A DNA stretch of 64,000 nucleotides from Sorex araneus. Lineage: Eukaryota > Chordata > Mammalia > Eulipotyphla > Soricidae. The stretch covers positions 112,799,259 through 112,863,258 of the forward strand of contig NC_073305.1 in the NCBI RefSeq assembly GCF_027595985.1, in the 5' to 3' direction. The notes below the pieces were generated by a model. It ran no database searches. It was not told the origin of the DNA and saw only the letters and a program-made list of their open reading frames with translations. Positions 13,701 to 28,548 of this stretch are shown piece after piece. Within the stretch, counting starts at the first letter, position 1, and each line of letters begins with the position of its first letter. A program made the position numbers and the translations under genes.

Positions 13701-16700
13701 ATCACTGTGGCAGAACATAGGGGTAAACACATTTTCCAATAGCGAAAGAACATGTTCATATGCTTCAAAAAGACATCTCATAGTCTGAAGTTTCACAACA
13801 TCTATGTAAGGGCCTTCTGCAACTATTTTAAAAAGATTATACTGTTGAATAATTATATACAGTCACATAATTACACTGTTATAATTACACATGAATAGTA
13901 TAAATACAATATATGTCATGACAGTGAGAAAACATACAAATAACCTGTCTGATTACATTTTGCAGAAACTTCATTTTCACACTAGAATTAAAAACCACCA
14001 AGCTTCAATTCTGGCACGTTATTAGTTATATGAATTATAAATAAGTTTCTTCATCAAAATTTTCATTTTATTAGTACAAGAGAATAATGGCTGACCATGT
14101 ATTTCGATTAAAAAAGAATACATGGAAAAAGTGAAAGAGTCATAGAATTCATTTCCATGTAACTTACTTTTTTTAATCTCTTCTACAATGAAGGAATCAA
14201 ATCGAATTTTATCAATACTTTCATCTAAGCAATATGTTTTATAAATCTTCTGCAACTCCTCATGAAGAGACACCATTTCTTCAACTGATAACTCTGGTCG
14301 CAAAATTCTATCATTGAATTCCTCTAGTAAATCAGGAGAGAATTATTTTAATATAAAACCATCTGTGAGAACTTCATGTCCCCAAATTATAATAACAGTA
14401 ACATCAAAAGTTGCAACTATAATTATCTATCAACTTAAGCATTTCAAAAAAAATTTCTGGAATTGGAGAGATAGCTCAATGGGCTGAGCACACGTTTCAC
14501 ATGTAGGAAGCCTGGGTCTGATTCCCAGCACAGCATCATATGCTGAGCACTGCTGGGAGTGACCTCCGAAAACAGAGCAAAAGTTGCCACTGAGTACTCG
14601 CGCTGAAAAAAAATTAATCAATTTTTAAATAAATTGAAGTATTTAATTGGGAGTAAAACAACTATGTGTGCTAACTTCTGGTTCTGTGCTCAGAGATCAC
14701 TTACAGTGGTGCTACAGGATCATATACCGCACCAGGGTTCAACCCAGGGTCAGTGGCGTACAAGATGAGTGCTTTACGCACTGGTACTATCTTATCTCTC
14801 CAACCTACTTCAAATATTTTATATGCTAAAAAAATACTTTTATAGCAATATAAGTATTCTAAATTATAGCATATAAACACTTGTCTAAATTTCCTTTAAA
14901 TAACACACTGGATGAATTTTACCAAAGATCTGCTATCTTAAAATAACATTCATTTGAGGCTAGAGAGGTAAGGTAAGGTTTTCCCTTGTATATGGCTGAC
15001 CCAGGTTCAAGCCTCAGTACCCCACAGTGTCCCCTGTACCCAGGTATGATCCCTGAGTGCAGTGCCAAAAGTAAGCCCTGAGCACTGCCAGGTGTGGTTG
15101 AAAAACCAAACAAAAATAAGTAAATCAACTAAATCAGATTCATTTAAATAACTGGAAAAAAATTAGATGATATTTTGGCTTCAATTAAGTTTTTAAATAA
15201 TATTTCTTACTATTGTGAAACTACAGAGTAGAGACAGAACTGAGAATCTGAACAAATAATTTTTTCGTAAAATAACATAGTAGCATTAGGATATCCAAAT
15301 ACTAATTTTGTGTTTGAGTGGGCAGAGTATCTTCTGGGCAACACCTTGCAGTGCTCAGGGCTTCCTTTTAGTGGTGCTCCTAGAACCTATATGGTAACTG
15401 GTAATCAAATCATAGTCATATACATGCAAGGTAAGCATTTTAAGCCTTGGACTCCCTTTCCGATGGCCAAATACTGAAATTTTTATGATAAGAGGCATTA
15501 TTAATACAAAACTAGCAGCTTGATTCTCAATTACCCAAACTGAAACACTGAGAAGAAACGATGGACTTTAATAACAACAACAAAAACTGAAACAGAACCT
15601 AAAGGATCTGCAGAATGACAGCAGATTCACATATAACTGGAACTATCAAAAAGGAAGCAAAAATAAGAAAGAATATCTGATAAGTGAACACCCAAGAATT
15701 TTCAAAAATGATGAAATATACGTGTACCCCAAGAATCTTAGTAAAATTCAGGCAGAACAGAAAGAAAACTATGCATTGTAGTTGAATTGCTAAGTGCACA
15801 AAATAAAAAGATAATTGTAAAATCAGTCTCAAAAAAGAGATATTATAGATGAGACAACAAGAATGAAAGCTGATTTCTCAGAAGTAATGGCACTGTCCAA
15901 ATAAAAGAATACCTTTAAGGAACTGAAAGAAAAAATTTTCAACCTAAAATTCTATATTCACTGAAAATATCCTTCAAGATAGTCAAGTGAATAACTTCAG
16001 GCAAACAAAAGCAATTTACACCAAGCAGACTGACACAAAAAAAGGTGTGGAAAAGAGTTCAACAGAGAGGCTGGAGTGTAGTTCAGCAAGTAGGGAGTTT
16101 GACTTGCATGCAGCAGACCCCAGGTTCAATCCCTGGCATCCCATATGCCCCCCCCCCCCCAGCACCCAGGAGTAACTCCTGAGTGTAGAGCCAGGAGTAA
16201 TCCCTAAGCATTGCTGGGTGTGACCAACCCAGATTTGATCCCCAGCACCCTATATGGTCCCTCAAGCACTGCAGGAGTAATTTCCAAGTACAATCAGGAG
16301 TAATCCCTGAGCATCAGTGTGTGTGGCCCTAAAATAAAAAGAAAAAAATTCAAAAACAAAAATTAATTGAAATGAATAACTGCTTCTTTATTTTTGTTTG
16401 AGGGCCACACCTGGCATTACTTGAGGCACAGTGCTCAAGGGACTATGTAGTGTCAGGGATCCATAATGACCGAGTTCCTAGTACATTTTTCATTATACTG
16501 AGTTTTCAGTATTTTTTTTTTCCCTTCTAATAGAATTTGGCTAAAGTTAGTTATAGGTTATGTCCCGATGTGGAAAAGAAATAGGCACTCAAGAGAAACT
16601 TACAGAGTTCTGATAAACTTATATAATATTGAGCAAATAAAATTCAAACAATAATAACGACAATGACAATAATGGATCTGACATATATATTCAACTACAT

Positions 16701-19700
16701 GAAACAATTTTAAATGACATGGTAAAGTACACAGATAAACCTCACCCACAGTCAGACATATCTGCAACACGTGCACTGCTCCTTCTTGTTTCAAAAAGTT
16801 CATAAAACGAAATAAGAGATCTTGTTGCTCTCGGATTTGCTTCAATTCTAATTTCAGCACCTTGATACAACATGGAAGAGTAAGACAATGCTATAAAAAT
16901 AGGACGAAACTGTTTACATAAAAATTAACAAAGTTATTGCTGAAAATACTTACAGATGGCTTTTTATTTCTTGGTTCTGCAAATTTTTGCAAGAATGGAA
17001 CCAAAGAGGAAGGTGGTTCAGTTGCTTTTTCAAGCTTTGAAGAAAGAGAATAAATTTTTAAAATAGTATTTCATTTGACAGTAATCAAAAATTCAATGCA
17101 ATGTGGTCCAAGAATTCTAATTAAAGTTCAATACTCACTGGACTGTCATCTATAAAGATGATTAGCAAATGATTCACAGTATCCTGGTGGGAAAATAACA
17201 AGAACGGGCCAGGTGAAAATAATTCCATTACTGTGCTTTACCTAGAATTCTCAGTTTTTATCATATTCTGAAATTACATAAAAAATCAAAATAAATGAAG
17301 CAGTGGAAAAACAACAACACATACTTTTTTTCTTTTTTTTGGGGGTGGGGTGGTGAGAGTTAGGTACACCTGGCAGCACAAAGGCTCTAGTTCTGACTTG
17401 GCAATTAATGGTCCCAGTGATGCTTGGGTAACCATAATGTGCTAGTTCCTGCCTGTGAAATTTAAAATGTTAATAAGAGCCAGAGCCCAGAAGATAACTC
17501 AAGTGACTAAAATGCATGTTTGAATGTAGGTGGTCCTGGGTTCAACCCTCCATGCTACAAAGCACCACTGGGAGCAACCCTCAAACACCAAATCAGAAGC
17601 AGACTCTGAGCCCTGCCAGGTGTGGTCCAAAGCAATAATAATAAGCTAATAGATTATTTATGCTTCTTTAACACCTTACTGAACCAATAGTAAAAACTAC
17701 TCAAATATTCATCTATGGATGACTGGATACGCAAAACATGGTATGTATGTATATATATATGTATATATATACATATATGTATGTATGTATCATACAATAG
17801 AATATTCTTTAGCCTTGAAAAGAAATTTCAATATATGCTATAACATGAAATACCCTTGAGGACGGGACCCAGTCACACACACATACACAAAAAAAATCTA
17901 ATTTCAATTATATGAGGTATCTAAAGTGGTCAAATGCACAGACAGGAAGTATAGGAGTGATTGCCAGGTCTAGGACGAAGGAGAATTGGAAGAATATTTT
18001 TTTTTCCTGTTTTTTGAGTCAACATGATTTACAGTACTGTTAATATTAGGGCTTCATGCATATAATGTTGCAATACCACACCCGCCACCAGGAGTGTTTT
18101 CCCTCATTCCACCCCCACCATGGTAATCTGAGTTCTGTAAACCAGTTTTCAAGTTCTGTTGTCTTTAGCATTTGTTAGAGAATTACTATTTAATAGGTGT
18201 AGTTTCAAAAGGCATACAGATTTATAAGATGAAAATAGTTCTTGAAATGGGTACTAGTGATTGCTACAAAATATCAACAAATTTATTACTACTGAACTGT
18301 ATGTGTAAAATACTTAAGATGGTATAGTTTGTGTATTTTACCATAAATAGGGGTAATTTAAAAAAAAATCTTACTGGATCAGCTAGGAAATCCAAAGACG
18401 GAAGAAATAATGAACCAGAGAGTATCTCTCTTAAGAGCAAGGTCAGAGATCTGGGGGGAAAAAAATTGCATATATTAAACTATTGGTGATATACATGAAT
18501 TTTTACCTGGGGATCTTAATAAATGCATGCTATAATTCGGTAGGTCTGGAGTATGTCCTAAGATTCTGCATTTCTAATAAACTGCCAAGCAATGTTTATG
18601 ATACTGGCTCATAGATCACATAGATTTGTAGTCTTTAACAGACTAAAGAAAAATACTATGTAAGGGGCTGGAGTGATAGCACAGCAAGTAGGGCGTTTGC
18701 CTTGCACACTGCCGACCTGGGTTCAAATCCCAGCATCCCATATGGTCCCCTGAGCACCGACAGGGGTGATTCCTGAGTGCATGAGCCAGGAGTGACCCCT
18801 GTGCATTGCTGGGTATGACCCAAAAAGCAAAAAAAAAAAAAAAACTATGTAAGAGGTGAAAAAGCATTTCCTAAGCAAAAGAATAAAAAAGAACACAAGA
18901 AAATATATCCTGGGGCTGGAGTTATAGCACAGCGGCTGTGTAGGGCATTTGCCTTGCACGGAGCCGACCCGAGTTCGATTTCCAGCATCCCATATGGTCC
19001 ACCAGCATGGCCAGGAGTAATTCCTGAGTATAGAGCCAGGAGTAACCCCTGTGCATCGCTGGGTGTGACCCAAAAAGCAAAATAATATATAAATATATAT
19101 ATATATATACCCTGCCTCAAGATATCTTAAAGGTTTAATACATATTTTTAAAACAATACTTACAATTATATCAAACAGCATAATTTCTTTAAGTACACTT
19201 AGTTAAAATACTTAATACATAGGGCTGGGGAGACAGTACTGAGGTTAGGGACTTAGTTCAACCCCTAGTACCACATGGTCCCCAGAGTACTATAATGGCC
19301 CTGGAGATCCCTGAGCATCTCTGGATTATGTCCATGTACCCCTGAGCACTATGGGCCCAAGAACTACAGTAGCAGCATTAGGCCCTAGAACTGAACTGTC
19401 TAGCCCACTTAAATAAAATCTCCATGAGTGGTCCCAAAAGCCCCTAAGTCCACTTGGTAGCATTTTAGCAGTGTTGTCCTGTTGTTCATCGATTTGCTCG
19501 ATCGGGCACCAGTAACATCTCCATTGTGAGACTTGTTGTTACTGTTTTTTGCATATTGAATACACCATAGTTAGCTTGCCAGGCTCTGCCGTGTGGGTGG
19601 GATACTCTTGGTACCTTGTAGGGCTCTCCGAGAGGGACGGAGGAATCGAACCCGGGTCAGGCGCATGAAAGACAAACGCCCTACTCCCTGTGCTATCCAC

Positions 19701-22700
19701 TTGGTAGCCCAACAAATTAAAATATTAAAAATTTAAAAGTAGGGCCTGAGTGATAGTACAATGCGTAGGGCGTTTGCCTTGCATGCAACCGACATGGGTT
19801 CTATCCCCAGCATCCCATATGGTCCCCTGAGCACCACTAGGAGTGATTCCTCAGTGCAGAGCCAGGAGTAACCCCTGAACATCGCCAGGTGTGACCCAAA
19901 AAGCAAATAAAAAATTTTAAAAAAGGGGCTGGGGTGATAGCACAGCGGGTAGGGCGTTTGTCTTGCGCGCGGCCAACCCGGGTTCAATTCCCAGTATCCC
20001 ATATGGTCCCCCGAGCACAGCCAGGAATGATTCCTGAGTGCAGAGCCAGGAGTCAGCCCTGAGCATTGCCGGGTGTGACCCAAAAAGCAAAAAAATAAAA
20101 TAAAATAAAAATTAAAAATAAAAATTTAAAAAAAAACTTAAAAGTAAATTTGAATAAATATTTAATAATACATCACTGAAAATTAGCTGGCTAAAGAGAA
20201 TACTAGGTGTTCTCATTATAATTCCCAGCTAGATACCTGAACACCAGGTAACTTTGGACTTAAAAGACTACAGGGGTTAAGATGGAAGCATTTAAGCTTG
20301 CACTCAGCCACCCATGTTTGATCCCTGGCACAACTTATGATTCCCCAAACCTCACCAGGAGTGATCCCTGATCACACAGCCAGGAGTAAGTCCTGAGCAC
20401 AGCCTGGTAAGTGTGGAAAAAAATAAAGTCTATCTGTATCATTTGTTCAAAGTGTTTCTAGCAGTGAGTCATAATCCAAAATTCTCTAGAATACTAATAA
20501 TACCATCTCGAAGGAAGTATCAAATACCAATACTAAATACTACGGAAGTAACAAAGTATAAAAATCTAAAAAAAATTTAATTCACATTCATCTTTGATTT
20601 CCTAAGATCACTCCAAGAAAAAAATCTAAGCAGTAAAATACTGTCACATAAATAGTGTGATATCTAAGATGACATTTAAGACCTAACAAAATACCTTTTC
20701 TAATTAAAAATTATTCATATCATAAGCTAACCTCAAGTTTTAGGGTACTCCTATTATGATTAAAAATAGCAATTCACATATGGCATAATATGCAGATACT
20801 GTTATGACATTTCTAATCTATTTATACCTGCAGTCTGTTGCTTTAGGAGGCAAGATATAAGGAAAAAGTAGTTCAGTAAGTTTTCTTAAATAGTGTAATT
20901 CATCTCTTCGACTCCTCAAAGCCACATGAAGATCTGGACCATATTCTTCCAAAGCTGCTTGCTGTAAAAATGCTGTATTTTCTACTATAAATAGATTTTT
21001 AAAAAAATTAATATTAAAGAACAATATATATCTTCAGCCAATTCTCCTAATCTAGAAAAATCACTAAATAGTAATTCCTTTCCAGACCTTTTTTCTTTCC
21101 AATAAGTATTTCACTGGGAAATTATTTTAAAATAGAACAGAAAGTACTTTTGCTTGTTGATATGTCAGGTTTTTTTGGTGTTGGTTAATTGTGGATTTTT
21201 TGTTATGATAAATTAAGAGATGAAAGAGTGGTTTACTTCTCTTCCTTTGGTTGTAATTAGTATTGCTGTCCAGGAATCACAGCTTGTTATGGTATTCGTA
21301 CATTGGACTGTGGTTCTCACACACACTTTAGCTGCAGTGTTCAGCATAATTTTAATTGTGGTGTTCACAAAGTTATAAATATCTAAAGTTTAGAAGTTTT
21401 CTTACCTTTAAATAAATTGACAGTTTTTCCCATTGGAAACCAGATTTTATATTTATATTACTCCTTTAAAAATTAAATCTAGGGGCTGGAGCGATAGGAC
21501 AGCGGATAAGGCATTTGCCTTGCATGCGGCCGACCCGGGTTCAATCCCCAGCACCCCATATGGTCCCCTGAGCACCGCCAGGAGTAACCCCTGTGCATCC
21601 CCAGGTGTGACACAAAAAAGAAAAAAAAATTAAATTTATATTGGGGGCTGGAGCGACAGCACAGCGGGTAAGGCGTTTGCCTTGCATGTAGCCAACCTGG
21701 GTTCGATTCCCAGCATCCCATATGGTCCCCTGAGCACCGCCAGGAGTAATTCCTAAGTGCAGAACCAGGAGTAACCGCTGTGCATTGCCAGGTGACCCAA
21801 AAAGCAAAAAAAAAAAAAAAATGTAAATCTATAGAAGTAAAATTTTTTTACAGTGGGGGGAAGAAACCATTCACATAAAGCACCAAATGTATTATCTTGT
21901 TCATCCTCTACAAAACAAATATCTATCCTAAGTGTGTTTTCATGCTACAGCTACAAACACAGCTGGCTGTAGTACAGGGGCTGCACACACTGTTGTGGTG
22001 TCAAAAGTCCCTAACAGCAGAGTTCCCAAAATGTGGGCATTTCCATAAGTGGAGGACACCAAGGATCAAACTCATGGAAACATAGTTGCAAGTTTCTATA
22101 CACAAATGAGTTTGAGAAGTGCTGAGTTAATATATAAGCAATTTCTTTGCCACAGAACTACTCATGAATTTTTGACATGTCAGTGCTTATTGGTAAAGTA
22201 CTGGGAGAATATAATACACAGTAAACACAGGAGATGTCAAGCAGGGCCAGAGAGATAGCTCTGGTTGTGGTCGACCCAATCCCTTGCACCCTATATGGAC
22301 CCCAGAACTGCCAGTGATCGTAGAGTGAGTAGGGTGTTTGCCTTGCACACAAACAACCTGGGTTCAATCACCAACATCACATATGGTCCTCCAAGCCCAC
22401 AAAAAAGTAATCTGAGCAAAGATCCAGGAGCAAGGCATGAGAAAGACTGGCCTTACAAACAAAATAAAAAAGTATTCTCCAGGGGCTGGAGTGATAGCAA
22501 AACGGGTAGGGCGTTTGCCTTGCACGCGGCCGACCTGGGCTCGATTCCCAGCATCCCATATGGTCCCCTGAGCATGGCCAGGGGTAATTCCTGAGTACAG
22601 AGCCAAGAGTGACCCCTGAGCATCACTGGATGTGACCCAAAAAGCAAAAAAAAAAAAAAAAAAAGTATTCTCCAGAACATCCTTAGGGCACTCCTCTGAC

Positions 22701-25700
22701 AAATGAGAATATATACAAATAGAGATTATTTATTTTGCAAAATCGGTATGAAGCACAGAAGCAGTTTTGTTTATAAGGAAAACATTTTAGCTTAACCTAA
22801 CATCAAATACCAAGTAAAGATTTCACTCATTCAATCAGAAAACATTTACTGAACAAATGCTATGTAAAAATTATGACAATAAAAATGCCACGACACACAT
22901 GAGAAACAGTAAGCAGGTAATCCTACTAAGCTAAAATTTAATGTACAGATATAAACAGTATTAAAATTTTGGACAAGAACAGTATTAAAATTTTGGACAA
23001 GGGTTTAAACACATAGTTTAGACTCTAGAGAAGTCCTGAAATACTTCTTAGAAGAAGGGAGCTAATATAAGAATACAGATATTGTAAAATTAACATGTAG
23101 CAATACACAGAATAGACCAGAACAAGTTAAAACTGAAATTAAACAAAATAAAAGGGTAAGAGATGTGAAAGATATCTCAAAGGAAGTAATGAAGGTTACA
23201 GACTATCACTCAGGAAGAAAAATGAAAGCCATCAATAATATAAAAGTTTAACTATATTTTAATTTTAATGTATTCTTGAGTTTTCACAATCACTTGCAAG
23301 ACTAACAAACTACTGTGACCAGGAAAAAGATTTAGTGGTAGGCTGCCTGCCCTACAGCCCAGAGGCCTCAAGTTTGGCACCAACCCACAAGGTCTAAGAT
23401 CCCTCTCAGCTGGAGAAATTTTTTCCATGACCCCAGGTATATAAAACAGATACACAATTCAAACATTTATTGATAATGAGTAATACATTTTTGTCATTTG
23501 CTTGTCCATTGGGTTTTGTACATATGCAGTACTCAGAAATTACTCGCAGCTCTGCCTCAGTGGTGCTCAGGAAACCAGCTGGTGCAGGTAATGGAACCTG
23601 TGCCTCCCTCATACACAGCATGCACTTAGCTGGTTGAGCTACCTCTCCAGCCCAAAGATTTAAGGCAAATTTTTCACAACTTCCATCCCACATATTCAGT
23701 TACATGAACCCATGTATGGTCATGACCACAATTAAAGCACCAAGGATTAGGGCTAGGAAGATAGTACAGAGGTCAAGTGACTTGACTTGAAGCCAACCAC
23801 GTTCAATCCCCAGGACTGCATATGGCCCCCAACCACCTCCAGGAATGATACCTGAGCAACAGTGGTATGGCCCATAAAAACACCAAAATAAGAACCTAGG
23901 GCCTAGCTTCCAGTTGCACTGTCACTGGAATCCTTAGTGCCCCATCGACTCTGGCACATCAGAACCAAGTGTGCAACTCCTAGTCTTCATACCAAAAGTA
24001 AAGCGAAGGGTAAGAAGCAAATAAAAAATGAATATTAAAATTTTAAAATTTACACTAAAAGTGACTTTATCCTAAAAATGAAAACATTCTTACCTTTCTG
24101 AGTGGCTTTAACTATCACTTCTATATGCTTCATTGCTGCTTTCAACAGTTTCTTGGTTATAATAGATGGAATATCCACCTAAAAAAATCAACATCAAAAT
24201 AGAACTTTAAAAATTATTATATTGTTACAATGGCAGAACACTGCAAGTAAAATACCAAAACATAAAACCTAAAAAAACAGATGTGGGGTTGGAGTGATAG
24301 CACAGCGGGTAGGGCGTTTGCCTTGCACGCAGCCGACCTGGGTTCGATTCCCAGCAACCCATATGGTCCCCTGAGCACTGCCAGGAGTAATTCCTGAGTG
24401 CAGAGCCAGGAGTAACACCTGTGCATCGCCAGGTGTGATCCCCCTCAAAACAAAAAGAAAAAACAGATGCATAGGCCAGAAAAGATCATAAAGGTTTAAG
24501 CTGCTTGCTCTGCAAACTGCCAATCCCAGTATGATCCCCTGCACTCCATATGGTCCCCCAAGCCCCACCAAGTGATCTGAGCAGAGTCAGGAGTAAGTCC
24601 TGAGCACAGCTAATTGTGGCCCCAAACATTGTCCCACCTCCAAATTAGATACGACTTTACAAAATTAGTTTAAGGACCAGGAAAGAGAGCTCAGAAGTCT
24701 TAACTAATGCTTACATGCAGGAGGCTGGGATTCAATCCCAAGCACTTCATGATTCCCGATCCCCTAGTACTAATGGGAGCAATCCACAAACATACAGCCA
24801 TGAGCACTGTTGGGCATGGCCGCAAAATGAACAAAATTATACACACATACACCTCCGTCCCTCTCGGAAAGCCCAGCAAGCTACTGAGAGTATCCTGCCC
24901 GCACGGCAGAGCCTGGCAAGCTACCCGTGGCGTATCTGATATGCCAAAAACAGTAACAAGTCTCACAATGGAGACATTACTGGTGCCCACTCAAGCAAAA
25001 TCAATGAACAATGGGACGACAGTGCTACAGTGCAGTGCTACATACACAAACACACACACACATATACAGAGTTATAGGGGTGGGGATCATTTGTTTGGCG
25101 GTCATAATCAGCAGTTTCAGGACCTACTCCTGGCTCTGAACTCAGGTATCACTCCTGGCCATGTCAGGGGAACATACGAGGTGCCAGGGATTGTACCAGG
25201 GTCAGCTGAATGCAAGACAAATACCCTACCCACTGTACTATCTCTCCTGCACCTATATATAGATCTTATCTATATCCCCAAATCCCCACATTTCACATTA
25301 AAATATGTACCTTATGGATCTTTCGCATGTGTATATATATGTGTGGTTGTGTGTGTGTGTGTATATATATAAATATATATACACATATATATAACTATAA
25401 AGTTTTAAAGCACTAAAGCACTGTATTCTTAAACCATACTAACAAGATAGTTTTCATAACCATCTTAAAAGACTGTACAGTGTAACAAGACATTTATTAC
25501 TGTTTTTTCTTTCCTAATTTGAAACAGAGTTGAAAAAATAACAAAAACAAAAAAGCTAACACAGTTAAATTTAACTTTCTTATCATGGAATTTTCTCATG
25601 CCTCTGATAAAGGCAAAATATGGTATGTAGAGTATTGTGGCAGACGACAGCCTTTGAGGTAGAGGCTTTTGGCAATTTATTTTAGGTTTCTGTTGTCTTT

Positions 25701-28510
25701 TGTTGATATGTACATGTAAGTCTTCAACCCATCCTCACTAACCTACATAATCACCACAATTTTCAACCTTTACACTGAAAACATATCTGTGGAGAATGAT
25801 GTAATCTAGTATTATCCCAAAATAGAATACCTTCAGGCATCTGAAAAACAGGATTTATCTTGTTTGGGCTGTTTTTCAGTTAGTTCTGCTTTTCTTTCCG
25901 CCCCCCCCTCCCCCCCAGAGAGAGGGTGGTGTGAGCATACCCAGCAGTGCTCAGGGCTTACTCTTAGCTCTGTACTCAGGGATCACTCTTGCTGGGGCTG
26001 AGGGTACCACGTGCAGTACCAAAATCAACTTGGGTTGATCATATGTAAGACAAAAACCCTCCCCACTAAGTAGCTCTCTGGTTCCAAGAAGATTCAACTT
26101 GTAAGCTAAATTAAAAGTTCATTTTCACATAATTTTAGCAAATACAAATTTATGGTCTCAAGGTAATGATAAGTTAGTGGCTATTAGTGGATATTTTTCT
26201 TTAATGTATTTTAAAAACCAACATAAAGAAATGTCAAGAATAAAGCTTCTTGGGGCTAGAGCGACAACACAATGGGTAGGGCGTTTGCCTTGCATGCAGC
26301 CCCAGGTTCGATTCCCAGCATCCCATATGGTTTCCTGAGCACCGCCAGGAGTGATTTCTGAGTGCAAAGCCAGGAGTAACTCTTGAGCATCGCTGGGTGT
26401 GACCCAAAAAGAAAAAAAAAATAAAGCTACTTGAGGCTGGAGTGATAGTACAATGGGTAGGGCATCTGCCTTGCATGCGGCTGAACTGAGTTTGATCCTC
26501 AGCATCTTATGTCCCCTGAGCACCGCCAGGAGTAATTCCTGAGTGCAGAGTCAGGAGTAACCCCTGAGCATCACTGGTGTGACACAAAAACAAAACAAAA
26601 CAAAAGAATAAACTATCAGGGTCAGAGACATAGTACAGGGGTAAGGTACTAGCCTTGCAAAAGCTATCAACCCAGTTCAATCTCCGGTAACATATGGTCC
26701 CCCAAGTAGGCCAGGAGTGACCCCTGTGTACAGAACTAAAGGTATGCCTTGAGCACAGCTGGGTGTGGCCAAAAAAAAAAAAAAGAACATGGTACTATGA
26801 ATAAGATGACCCTCACTAATCTTTGCCCTTTAACTCCTGTAAAAATTAGAAAAGTTAAGCAACTTTCTAGAAATCAGTATGGTATAAACCCATTTATCTC
26901 TCAAAACAGTGACGCAAAGACAGACTTTCAAAAATATTTTTAGCAATGATAAAGCCCAAATCCCCACATTTCATATTAAAATATGTACCTTATGGATCCT
27001 TCGTATTAAGACAGATGCAAAAAACCTTAATGTAATTCTCAGTTCATCAACAAAGGACTCATCATCTGTTACATCCCTTAAATTGAGGAGAAAAGCAAAC
27101 ATTATAAGTTAAGGGAAATACACTTACTTTACTTCTAGAGACTAAGGAAAAGCAAAATCTAAACCTCCCTTGTATTGTTAACTTATTTTTAATATACAAA
27201 TAATACATCACATTATAAAAGATAAAAATGGAGATCCTGAACTAGTAGATGAACCCTTGTATGAAAAAGTGAACTGTGTCAACCAGACTTCCTACTATTA
27301 ACTCAAGACAAGATGCTATTACAGCAGCAATAGCTATACTAAAGAGAAAATACGTATTTTAACATTTATAAATAGATTTCCTCTCTGAAGAGTGATAAAA
27401 GTGAGCTGCAAGGGGGCAATAAACCAGGATTCATTTTATAAAATTTCTCACCATCAGCTTTCTCAAATGGCAAATGGCCATATTTAAGACAGAATTCAAA
27501 AATTCATGGGGCCAGGGGGCTGGAGAGATAGCACAGCGGGTAGGGCGTTTGCCTTGCACGCGGCCGACCCGGGTTCAAATCCCAGCATCCCATATGGTCC
27601 CCTGAGCACGGCCAGGGGTAATTCCTGAGTGCAGAGCCAGGAGTAACCCCTGTGCATCGCCAGGTGTGACCCAAAAAGCAAAAAAAAAAAAAAAAAAAAA
27701 AATTCATGGGGCCAGACAGTACAGTGGGGAATGTGCTTGCCTTTCATGTGGTCCATCCCAGTTCAATCCCCAGCATACCATTATCATCCCCTGAGCCTGC
27801 CAGGAGTGATTCCTAAAAGCAGAGTGAGGAATAACCTGTGCCCCCACCCAAAAAAATTCACATAGTTTTTTGTTTTTTTTTTTTTTTTTTTTGGCTTTTT
27901 GGGTCACACCTGGCGATGCACAGGGGTTACTCCTGGCTCTGCACTCAGGAATTACCCCTGGCCGTGCTCAGGGGACCATATGGGATGCTGGGATTTGAAC
28001 CCTGGTTGGCCGCGTGCAAGGCAAACGCCCTACCCGCTGTGCTATCTCTCCAGCCCCAAATTCACAGTTTTTAAAGAAAATATATATACATTTATCATTT
28101 TAAAAATTAAAAAATTCAAATATACTGAATCAATGCAGAATTATGGTAAGATTTCTTTCAGATTTAGTGTTTTCTAGAACCTGCAAGGCTTAGGATATTT
28201 TGGGGTATTCTGTTTGGGGAGAGAGTTGTTAGTTTAGGGGGAGCCACACCCAACAGTGCTCAGGGCTTACTCCTGGCTTGTGCTCAAAGATCACTCCTGG
28301 CATGAGCTTGGGGGACCATAAAGGGTGCCAGAGATTTAACCCAGGCTGGATGCGTGGAAAGCACTACACCCACTATACTGTTTCTCCAGCCCTGGCTTAG
28401 GCCATTTGTATATCTATTGAAAATAAGCAAAAGCAAGTTACTTTGTAAAACTAATTTAATTTCCAGGAAAAATGCTATTGAAATTGTCTTTCAATTAGAT
28501 ATAGTAACGT

Positions 28511-28548
<38 letters not shown>

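Larger units (their letters stand above)
18451..20827. repeat. SNX14 intron 8: SINE cluster and MER5-like element
   Basis: A MER5-like DNA-transposon remnant at about 18510-18645 (TAGGTCTGGAGTATGTCC, then AGATTCTGCATTTCTAATAA). SOR at 18665-18843, 18911-19085 (plus, then a TA repeat to 19110), 19222-19370 (plus, worn), type B at 19462-19695, SOR 19742-19918 and 19925-20130 (plus, in tandem) and 20262-20428 (plus, old). Confidence 0.7.
24179..26988. repeat. SNX14 intron 6: dense SINE cluster
   Basis: SOR at 24284-24457, 24473-24640 and 24674-24840 (plus), type B at 24853-25039, SOR 25088-25252 (minus). Then the displaced exon 6 fragment at 25277-25328, a TG/TA microsatellite at 25330-25392, and SOR 25900-26087 (minus). 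It ends with SOR 26252-26419, 26434-26608 and 26619-26786 (plus). Confidence 0.78.

Noticed and set aside
14022-14303. Exon 13 frame continuing past the donor for 40 codons
   Set aside because: The donor AAAAAA/gtaagt and the match to the next exon show the extension is intron read-through.
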